Below, piece after piece: positions 1 to 5,198 of a DNA stretch of 5,561 bases. Below the pieces are notes generated by a model. That model worked only from the letters and a program-made list of their open reading frames with translations, ran no database searches and was not told the origin of the DNA. Where the stretch lies: contig CACONV010000036.1 of the NCBI GenBank assembly GCA_902628605.1, forward strand, positions 1 to 5,561, written 5' to 3'. Both the position numbers and the translations under genes were made by a program. The DNA is from an uncultured Bacteroidota bacterium. Its GTDB lineage: Bacteria; Bacteroidota; Bacteroidia; Flavobacteriales; Flavobacteriaceae. The number at the start of each line of letters is the position of its first letter. Position 1 is the stretch's first letter.

Positions 1-1
1 A

Positions 2-2164
2 ATAACAAAACCCGTTACAGGTCAATCTGCAAACGCAATCTTTATTGACTCTGATATAAAAGTTGACGGCATAGTTAATGAATCCGAATGGAATAAAGCA
101 AAATTTAACTCTGGCTTTTGGCAATACTTCCCCCTTGACTCAATAAAAGCTCCAGATCAAACAAAATTTAAAGTTTTATATAATAATGAAAATTTATATG
201 TTCTCATTGTATCAGATTTTCAAGATGATGAATACGTTGTGTCATCTCTTAAGAGGGATTGGAGCTCTAGAAATAATGATTCAATGACATTAGTTCTAGA
301 TACATTTAATGATGCAACAAATGCATTTCTTTTTGGTATTTCGGCTGAAGGTGTAAGAAGGGAGGGTTTAATTTCAAATGGTGGAAACAGTTCAAATAGA
401 GGCAGAGATTTTAGTTTTTCGTGGGATGTAAAATGGGAAGGTGAAGTATCGATAGATAAAAATATTTTAGTATCTGAATTAAAGATTCCACTTTCAAGTC
501 TAAGATACGATGATAAATCAGCAAAATGGAGAATAAATATTTACAAGACTGACATTGGAAAAAATGTAGTTTCTAGTTGGGCAAATATACCAAGGAACTT
601 AAGTCGAGCAAGTCTTGCCTTTATGGGAAATCTTAATTTTGAAAAATCACTTGGGAAATCAAAAAAACCATTTTTTTTAATTCCTTATACTAGTGGATTA
701 ACTGGAAATAATTTTGAAGACCAAATAGGGATTTCCTCTTTTGACCTTGGGGGAGACGCAAAATTGAGTATAGGAAGTGGAATGATTCTAGACCTCACTT
801 ACAATCCGGATTTTTCTCAAGTAGAGGTCGATGATCAAATCATTAATTTAACACGATTTGAAGTTCGTCTTCCAGAGAAGAGACAATTTTTTCTTCAAAA
901 CAGTGACCTTTTTTCAAGTTTTGGGAATAGCTATTCAGCACAACCTTTCTTCTCAAGAAGAATTGGTGTGGCTAAAGATTTGGACGGAAATACAATTCAA
1001 AATAGAATAATAGCAGGGGCAAGATTAAGTGGTAAAATAAATAAAAACCTTAGACTTGGATTTTTAAATATGATTACTGATAGTGACCCTAAAAATAAAA
1101 TCTCTTCCAACAATAATACTGTATTTGCATTGCAACAGAAAATGTTTTCCAGGTCATTCTTAGGTCTTGTATTTATTAATAGAGAGAAATTAGAAGGTGA
1201 TGAAATTGAAAATGATCAAGCAGAATTTAATCGCGTTTTAGGAATTGACTATAATTTACAATCTAAGGATGGTAAATGGGTTGGTAAAATTTGGTATCAT
1301 AAATCATATGAATCAAAAAATGATAAAGATAATTTTTCAAACGGTTTATGGTTAAATTATAATTCAAGAAAAAATAATTTATTTTTAAGTAGTAGACAAA
1401 TGAGTGACGAATTTAATTCCGATCTTGGTTTTATTCGTAGGACTGGCATAAAATCTCATTTTATTAAATATGGTCATCGTCTTTGGATCGATTCCAAAAA
1501 AATAAGATCAATTGAGTTGAGTCAGCAACTTTATTTCGTAGACACCCCAAATATGTCAAATTTAATTACAGATAGAAACTATGAAACTCAAGGTGTGATT
1601 TCGTTTACTAATCAATCAAGATTTGAATTAACTTATAATAGACGATATACATTTTTATTAGATGATTTTAACCCTGTTGGTGGAGAGAACAGTATTCCTC
1701 TTCCTTCAAATAATGGTTTTTTCTACAATGATTTTGAGATGCAGTTCAGTTCAAATTACACGAAAAATTATTATTTTAATTTCCAAACAACCATAGGTCA
1801 ATTTTATAGTGGTAACAGGGTTTCATTTAATACTGAACTTTCATATCGCATACAACCTAAATTTAGCGGGAGTGTTAAACTCAGATACGATGACATATAT
1901 TTTCCCTCAATATACACTTACGGTAAATTGTTTTTAATAGGTCCCAAATTAGAATATACATTTAATAAAAAACTTTTTTGGAACACTTTTGTTCAATATA
2001 GTTCAAAATCAGATAACCTTGGAATAAATTCAAGGTTGCAGTGGAGGTTTGCTCCTTTGTCAGATTTATACTTAGTTTACAATGATAATTACTTTACTTA
2101 TGATAATTTAGTACCAAGAGTTCGAAGTTTAACTTTTAAATTAACTTATTGGCTAAATATATAA
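2..2164 (+). CDS. CBM9-like / DUF5916 outer-membrane beta-barrel protein, 5' end cut by window edge
   Basis: The frame is open from the first bases, so the start and signal peptide lie outside; 720 residues are visible. Visible residues about 12-215 resemble the carbohydrate-binding family 9-like domain that heads DUF5916 proteins: VDGIVNESEW at 21-30, then FKVLYNNENLYVLIVSD at 56-72. From about 225 to the end is the DUF5916 region, recognised by NPDFSQVEVD (268-277) and NLTRFEVRLPEKRQFF (282-297), followed by alternating aromatic/polar strands typical of an outer-membrane barrel and ending in SLTFKLTYWLNI. The family has no established function; outer-membrane location is inferred from the barrel-like C-terminus and from homologues being exported. 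The CBM9-like fold does not prove sugar binding. DUF5916 proteins are usually about 700-900 residues, so probably only the signal peptide and a few tens of residues are missing. The stop overlaps the start of the downstream lipoprotein gene, implying one operon. No frameshift is seen. Confidence 0.88.
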   Translation: MTKPVTGQSANAIFIDSDIKVDGIVNESEWNKAKFNSGFWQYFPLDSIKAPDQTKFKVLYNNENLYVLIVSDFQDDEYVVSSLKRDWSSRNNDSMTLVLDTFNDATNAFLFGISAEGVRREGLISNGGNSSNRGRDFSFSWDVKWEGEVSIDKNILVSELKIPLSSLRYDDKSAKWRINIYKTDIGKNVVSSWANIPRNLSRASLAFMGNLNFEKSLGKSKKPFFLIPYTSGLTGNNFEDQIGISSFDLGGDAKLSIGSGMILDLTYNPDFSQVEVDDQIINLTRFEVRLPEKRQFFLQNSDLFSSFGNSYSAQPFFSRRIGVAKDLDGNTIQNRIIAGARLSGKINKNLRLGFLNMITDSDPKNKISSNNNTVFALQQKMFSRSFLGLVFINREKLEGDEIENDQAEFNRVLGIDYNLQSKDGKWVGKIWYHKSYESKNDKDNFSNGLWLNYNSRKNNLFLSSRQMSDEFNSDLGFIRRTGIKSHFIKYGHRLWIDSKKIRSIELSQQLYFVDTPNMSNLITDRNYETQGVISFTNQSRFELTYNRRYTFLLDDFNPVGGENSIPLPSNNGFFYNDFEMQFSSNYTKNYYFNFQTTIGQFYSGNRVSFNTELSYRIQPKFSGSVKLRYDDIYFPSIYTYGKLFLIGPKLEYTFNKKLFWNTFVQYSSKSDNLGINSRLQWRFAPLSDLYLVYNDNYFTYDNLVPRVRSLTFKLTYWLNI

Positions 2165-2868
2165 TGATGAAAAGATATATAAACTATTTATTAGTTCTGA
2201 TTTTTTTTAATTGTACAAACGAGCTAGGCAAAAATGTTACTATTTCTGGTAATATAAAAGGTTTAAGAAAAGGTAAATTATATCTTCAAAAATATATAAA
2301 TGACACAACACTCATTAATATTGATTCACTAAAAATTGAAGGTGTAGAAGATTTTGAATTTAGTGACAGTTTAAGTGAAGCACAATTTTACTTTCTTACA
2401 CTAAAAAAAGATGAAACTGATACTACTTTACAAAAAATTCCGTTTTTCGCGGAAAAAGGTAAAATAATAATTAATACAAGATTAAATACATTTTTAAGTA
2501 GTGTCAAAATTGAGGGCTCAGAAAACCAAATACTCTGGGATGAGTATTTAATGATTATGAGGAAATTTAATAACCAGAATATTCAACTAGTGAAAGATTA
2601 TTTAGAAAAAAAGGGGGAATTTGATTCTAAAAAAAGAGATGTGTTGTTTGAGAAAAAGAACGGTTTAATAAATAGAAAAAAAGTACTTTTTTCACTAAAT
2701 TTTGCGATGAACAATTCAGATAGAGAAATTTCTGCTTATATAGGACTCAATGAACTAAATAATATTTCAAACAAATATTTGGATAGTCTATATTCTAAAT
2801 TAAATACGGACATAAAAAACTCTTTTTATGGGAAAAAACTTAAAAGAAAACTAGATAGTTTTAATTAA
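2164..2868 (+). CDS. DUF4369-domain lipoprotein without a thioredoxin domain
   Basis: This encodes a 234-residue exported protein. I start it at the ATG that shares its first base with the preceding stop (TAATG); a second ATG follows at once at 2167. The N-terminus is a lipoprotein-type signal: basic MMKRY, a hydrophobic run, then FFNC with Cys17 as the candidate lipidated residue. The Asn at -1 is not a classical lipobox residue, though Bacteroidota lipoboxes are relaxed. Residues about 26-127 match DUF4369: ISGNIKGLRKGKLYLQK (28-44), IDSLKI (53-58), IPFFAEKGKIIIN (92-104) and VKIEGSENQ (114-122). The rest is a Lys-rich, probably helical segment ending near SFYGKKLKRKL. In many Bacteroidota proteins DUF4369 and such a helical part precede an AhpC/TSA-type thioredoxin domain; here the protein stops where that domain would begin, with no CxxC motif. 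Translational coupling suggests it works with the DUF5916 barrel. Function is unknown. Confidence 0.85.
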   Translation: MMKRYINYLLVLIFFNCTNELGKNVTISGNIKGLRKGKLYLQKYINDTTLINIDSLKIEGVEDFEFSDSLSEAQFYFLTLKKDETDTTLQKIPFFAEKGKIIINTRLNTFLSSVKIEGSENQILWDEYLMIMRKFNNQNIQLVKDYLEKKGEFDSKKRDVLFEKKNGLINRKKVLFSLNFAMNNSDREISAYIGLNELNNISNKYLDSLYSKLNTDIKNSFYGKKLKRKLDSFN

Positions 2869-2888
2869 TCTTCGATTCTAATATAGAC

Positions 2889-3413
2889 TTAATTTGATTT
2901 GTCAATGTAATCTTTTACTCTTTTAAAAATAATCTTAAACCACTCAGTATAAATATTTGGATTTTTATCTATGTCATGTTCTAAAATACACAAATCGACC
3001 CATTTCCAATCCTCCACTTCTTTAATATTGATAATTGGGCTGAAATCAGTATAACCCACCAAAACATGGTCAAACTCATGTTCAATAAGACCACTCTTGA
3101 GATTAGCCTTATATATAAAACTGAATATTTCCTTTAGATCGGCATTTAATCCCATTTCTTCGCTGAGACGTCTATTAGCAGCATCTATTGTACTTTCCCC
3201 ATCTCTTTGATGACTACAGCAGGTATTAGTCCATAATCCTGGAGAATGATATTTTTGACTAGATCTTTTTTGGATAAGAAGTTCTCTAGACGATTTAAAA
3301 ATAAAAACTGAAAATGCCCTATGTAAAACCCCTTTTCTGTGAGCTTCCATTTTGGGCATAAGTCCTAACTGAACGTCTTTTTTATTAACCAGAATAACTT
3401 CCTCTTCATCCAT
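2889..3413 (-). CDS. idi: Isopentenyl-diphosphate delta-isomerase, type 1
   Basis: This 174-residue cytoplasmic Nudix-fold enzyme interconverts isopentenyl and dimethylallyl diphosphate, balancing the C5 units used for quinones, carotenoids and the undecaprenyl carrier. The catalytic signature TNTCCSH covers residues 62-68: Cys66 aligns with E. coli Cys67 and His68 with His69. Other ligands are His25 and His31 in AHRKGVLHRAFS, and Glu111 and Glu113 in EHEFDHV (E. coli Glu114/Glu116). Trp138 in WKWVDL aligns with E. coli Trp161. A degenerate Nudix box runs about 67-89 (E73, R81, E85, E86, G88), with the usual RE replaced by RR as in the type 1 family. Gln69 follows the signature His where Pro is more usual. 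Length fits the family (E. coli 182). The gene lies 124 bases downstream of the OmpA-family gene on the same strand, but a terminator lies between them, so it probably has its own promoter. Its 3' end converges on the lipoprotein gene with a 20-base gap. Confidence 0.95.
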   Translation of the reverse strand: MDEEEVILVNKKDVQLGLMPKMEAHRKGVLHRAFSVFIFKSSRELLIQKRSSQKYHSPGLWTNTCCSHQRDGESTIDAANRRLSEEMGLNADLKEIFSFIYKANLKSGLIEHEFDHVLVGYTDFSPIINIKEVEDWKWVDLCILEHDIDKNPNIYTEWFKIIFKRVKDYIDKSN

Positions 3414-3480
3414 ATTTTAAAAATACAAAGTATTGAAAAAAAATTAATTGAAATAAATTAAAATTGAAAATTATATTAAT

Positions 3481-3513
3481 TAAAAAAGGCTAAGAATCAA
3501 ATTCCTAGCCTTT
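3481..3513 (-). terminator. Rho-independent terminator of the OmpA-family gene
   Basis: Read on the minus strand, a 12-base stem starting AAAGGCTAGGAA (3513-3502) folds over a 5-base loop (3501-3497) onto TTCTTAGCCTTT (3496-3485). It is perfect except for one G-U wobble, and the transcript then continues as U (3484-3482), giving a run of six U including the end of the stem. It begins 24 bases after the OmpA-family stop, so it should end that transcript before idi. On the plus strand the wobble becomes an A-C mismatch and no U run follows, so it acts on the minus strand only. Confidence 0.85.
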
Positions 3514-3537
3514 ATAAATGTTTAAGAAGAATATAAA

Positions 3538-4872
3538 TTACTTAGCTGTAAATTCAACTCTTCTACTGTTAGCACGACCTACAGAAGTTGAATTGTCTCC
3601 TATGGGTTTTGTCTCACCGTATGCTTCAACCTCAAGTCTAGAGGAATCAACACCTAATTCTATAAGTTTGGATTTGACAGATTCAGCTCTTTTTTTCGAA
3701 AGAGTCATATTATACATAGAACCACCATCTTCGGATGCATGACCTTGGATAAGAACAATTCCTTTCGGATTTGCCATCAAAATCTCTTTTACTTTTTCAA
3801 CAGCATTCATAACTTTGGAACCCATTAACTTGTAACCATCGGCGGGAAATAGTATATTAATTCCTGCTGTGTTCAAAGCGTTTAAGACCTGATTATCTAC
3901 CTTTGGACAACCGTTATCTCCTTGTCCCGCTTCGTTAGGGCATTCATCATCTTTGTCGGCTACTCCATCACCATCTGAATCAGGCCAAGGACAACCATTA
4001 TTTTCTGTTTCTCCTGATTCGTCAGGACATTCGTCATCTTTGTCGGCTACTCCATCACCGTCTGAATCAGGACAACCATTTAAATCGCCAGCAACATCTG
4101 GACACTCGTCATCTTTATCGAGAACTCCATCTCCGTCAGTATCGGGACATCCATTATTTTCAGCTGGACCTGCTTCTTCCGGACAATCATCTTCTCCGTC
4201 TTGAATACCGTCTCCGTCAGTATCTGGACATCCTTCGAATTCTTTAAGTCCAGGAACATCAGGACACTTATCTTTTTTATCGCTTACACCATCTTTATCG
4301 CTATCGCCACTTCCAAATCCATAACTAACACCAAGTGAAACTAGACTATAACTAACTTCTGGGTTCTCAGTAATTTTAGCAAATTGAAATTCAGCAAAAG
4401 CACCAAAATTTTCTCCTAAAGCTAAATCAAAACCTACAGCACCGAAATTAGAATAATCTGTAAATTTTGAAAAACTATCAGTACCATCTTTAAGGGATGT
4501 GGTACCATAAACTCCTGCTTTCAAATAAGGGCTAAATGAATTGTCTGTTGAAAATCCATATTTTAATCCCACGTGAGTACTATAAAAGTCAAAATCTTGA
4601 CCACCAGCGGCGTCATTTTTTATTTTTCCAAGAGATAATTGTCCACCAACTGACAAACCTCCAGTAATTCTCCTATATAACATCAATGAAGGAGCTCCTA
4701 AAGAACCACTTAAATCATTGGAAGAAATAGTTGAACCTCTTGTAACAATATCATCTGAAATAGAAGGCATTGTCAAACCAAGACTAATTTTCCAGGGATT
4801 AGAGGCATTTTGTGCAAAGGCTCCTGCACTAAGCAGCAGTAAAAATGCAATGAGTATTTTATGTAATTTCAT
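3538..4872 (-). CDS. OmpA-family outer-membrane protein with TSP3 repeats and peptidoglycan-binding domain
   Basis: This 444-residue envelope protein has a Sec signal peptide at 1-20 (cleavage likely at AFA|Q). Residues about 25-187 form a small OmpA-type barrel, ending VSLGVSYGFGSG. Five Asp-rich thrombospondin type 3 repeats fill about 190-323, each of the form DxDxDGxxDxxDxCP (starting at 190, 217, 244, 269 and 298), expected to bind calcium and act as a stiff spacer. The C-terminal OmpA domain (about 329-444) should bind peptidoglycan: IQGHASEDGG (375-384), LSKKRAESVKSKL (391-403), GVDSSRLEVEAYGE (407-420) and GRANSRRVEF (432-441). Arg395 matches the diaminopimelate-binding Arg256 of E. 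coli OmpA, but the partner Asp241 is Ser380. The architecture is common in Bacteroidota and anchors the outer membrane to the wall. The start at 4872 fits the signal peptide. It appears monocistronic, with a promoter at 4936-4967 and a terminator at 3481-3513. OmpA-like proteins are normally abundant, which suits these strong signals. Confidence 0.95.
   Translation of the reverse strand: MKLHKILIAFLLLLSAGAFAQNASNPWKISLGLTMPSISDDIVTRGSTISSNDLSGSLGAPSLMLYRRITGGLSVGGQLSLGKIKNDAAGGQDFDFYSTHVGLKYGFSTDNSFSPYLKAGVYGTTSLKDGTDSFSKFTDYSNFGAVGFDLALGENFGAFAEFQFAKITENPEVSYSLVSLGVSYGFGSGDSDKDGVSDKKDKCPDVPGLKEFEGCPDTDGDGIQDGEDDCPEEAGPAENNGCPDTDGDGVLDKDDECPDVAGDLNGCPDSDGDGVADKDDECPDESGETENNGCPWPDSDGDGVADKDDECPNEAGQGDNGCPKVDNQVLNALNTAGINILFPADGYKLMGSKVMNAVEKVKEILMANPKGIVLIQGHASEDGGSMYNMTLSKKRAESVKSKLIELGVDSSRLEVEAYGETKPIGDNSTSVGRANSRRVEFTAK
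3904..4305 (-). repeat. Coding tandem repeats: five TSP3 calcium-binding motifs
   Basis: Five degenerate repeats inside the OmpA-family gene encode DxDxDGxxDxxDxCP units. Spacings between unit starts are 27, 27, 25 and 29 residues. The last two units are identical in their 15-residue core (269-283 and 298-312). Their DNA copies at 4028-4071 and 3941-3984 differ at only two of 44 positions, a sign of recent duplication or gene conversion. The linker before the last unit carries an extra Trp-Pro (residues 296-297). Confidence 0.9.
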
Positions 4873-4895
4873 ATTTTATAATTTGTTAACAAGCT

Positions 4896-4932
4896 TAGTT
4901 TCATTATTGACATCATTATCACATTGAAACTA
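4896..4932 (-). promoter_or_regulatory. Stem-loop at the predicted 5' end of the OmpA-family mRNA
   Basis: A perfect 8-base inverted repeat is seen on the minus strand: TAGTTTCA at 4932-4925 and TGAAACTA at 4903-4896, with a 21-base loop. The left arm begins 3 bases downstream of the -7 box, about where transcription should start, so the hairpin would sit at or near the 5' end of the mRNA, some 24 bases before the start codon. In E. coli a 5' stem-loop stabilises ompA mRNA; a similar role here is inference. It could equally be a DNA operator dyad. Confidence 0.4.
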
Positions 4933-4935
4933 CCG

Positions 4936-4967
4936 TAAATATACAATATTTGCAATATTTCTCAAAA
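4936..4967 (-). promoter_or_regulatory. Bacteroidota-type promoter of the OmpA-family gene
   Basis: On the minus strand TTTTG (4967-4963) is followed after exactly 19 bases by TATATTTA (4943-4936). This matches the Bacteroidota consensus TTG ... TAnnTTTG, with the final G of the -7 box replaced by A. The predicted start is near 4929-4932, giving a leader of roughly 57-60 bases. No Shine-Dalgarno sequence precedes the ATG, only A/T-rich sequence, as is usual in this phylum. Confidence 0.6.
4944..4960. repeat. Tandem octamer CAATATTT x2 in promoter spacer
   Basis: CAATATTT occurs twice on the plus strand (4944-4951 and 4953-4960), separated by a single G. The repeats lie wholly within the 19-base spacer between the -33 and -7 boxes of the OmpA-family promoter. 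They may be a regulator site or simply A/T-rich coincidence. Confidence 0.35.
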
Positions 4968-5045
4968 TGATTTTTATTAATTGAAATTCTTCGATATTTT
5001 AAAAATAGTTATCTTGAAGTGTCATATATGATACAAAATTCGTTT

Positions 5046-5074
5046 TTTACGAAATTAAATAAAAATTTCGTAAA
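5046..5074. repeat. Perfect 11-base inverted repeat after tRNA-Arg
   Basis: TTTACGAAATT (5046-5056) and AATTTCGTAAA (5064-5074) are perfect reverse complements with a 7-base A/T loop. On the minus strand the hairpin starts 8 bases after the tRNA 3' end. It is the obvious candidate for ending the tRNA transcript or defining its 3' trailer, but it lacks a U run directly after the stem on either strand and is A/T-rich, so it is not a textbook intrinsic terminator. Confidence 0.5.
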
Positions 5075-5082
5075 GATATATG

Positions 5083-5156
5083 TGACCCAGGGAGGATTCG
5101 AACCCCCAACCCTCAGAGCCGAAATCTGATATTCTATCCAGTTGAACTACTGGGCC
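5083..5156 (-). tRNA. tRNA-Arg, anticodon UCG
   Basis: The 74 bases fold into a full cloverleaf on the minus strand. The acceptor GGCCCAG pairs with CTGGGTC (one G-U), with A as discriminator. The D arm is GTTC/GAAT with GG and an A20 in its loop; A20 is an arginine identity base. The anticodon stem TCAGA/TCTGA encloses TTTCGGC, giving anticodon UCG. The variable loop is 5 bases, and the T arm GGGGG/CCTCC has loop TTCGAAT. UCG reads CGA and, by wobble, other CGN codons. CCA is not encoded (CATA follows), so it must be added after transcription. Confidence 0.95.
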
Positions 5157-5163
5157 TGTAGAA

Positions 5164-5197
5164 CAAAATTATTGATTATTACAGTATCTATCTTCAA
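5164..5197 (-). promoter_or_regulatory. Probable promoter of tRNA-Arg
   Basis: On the minus strand TAATTTTG (5171-5164) is an exact match to the Bacteroidota -7 box TAnnTTTG. A TTG lies upstream at 5197-5195, with a 23-base spacer, at the long end of the accepted range. The -7 box ends 7 bases before the mature tRNA, so transcription would begin within a few bases of the tRNA 5' end. Read-through from the YqeY gene is also possible, because only 42 bases separate them. Confidence 0.5.
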
Positions 5198-5198
5198 T

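Noticed and set aside
2149..2163. TTG at 2149 as the start of the lipoprotein gene
   Set aside because: It adds five residues (MAKYI) before a clean lipoprotein signal. ATG at 2164 overlaps the upstream stop in the usual coupled manner.
239..2164. GTG at 239 as the start of the DUF5916 gene
   Set aside because: The frame is open back to base 2, and the upstream 79 codons encode the CBM9-like hallmark VDGIVNESEW and the following strands, so the real start lies outside the window.
2847..2862. AAAACTA/TAGTTTT inverted repeat as a terminator
   Set aside because: The stem is almost wholly A/T, the loop is only two bases and it lies inside the coding end. Such repeats are expected by chance in this base composition.
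3414..3480. Promoter for idi
   Set aside because: The gap holds near matches such as TAATTTTC and TACTTTG, but none has both a full -7 box and a TTG at the right spacing, so no site can be chosen.
3518..3742. Plus-strand open frame of 74 codons
   Set aside because: It lies opposite the conserved OmpA C-terminal domain and has no recognisable features; it is an antisense shadow.
3953..4204. Plus-strand Ser/Pro-rich repetitive frame of 83 codons
   Set aside because: It is the complement of the Asp-rich TSP3 repeats; its repetition only mirrors the coding strand.
3904..4305. Regular repeats as a CRISPR array
   Set aside because: The repeats are in frame, degenerate and encode DxDxDG calcium-binding motifs; there are no unique spacers and no cas genes.
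4718..4927. Plus-strand open frame of 69 codons
   Set aside because: It runs antisense to the signal peptide and first barrel strands and crosses the OmpA promoter leader; no evidence of coding.
5083..5156. tRNA gene as an integration (att) site
   Set aside because: No integrase gene, no partial tRNA duplicate and no mobile cargo are seen in the window.
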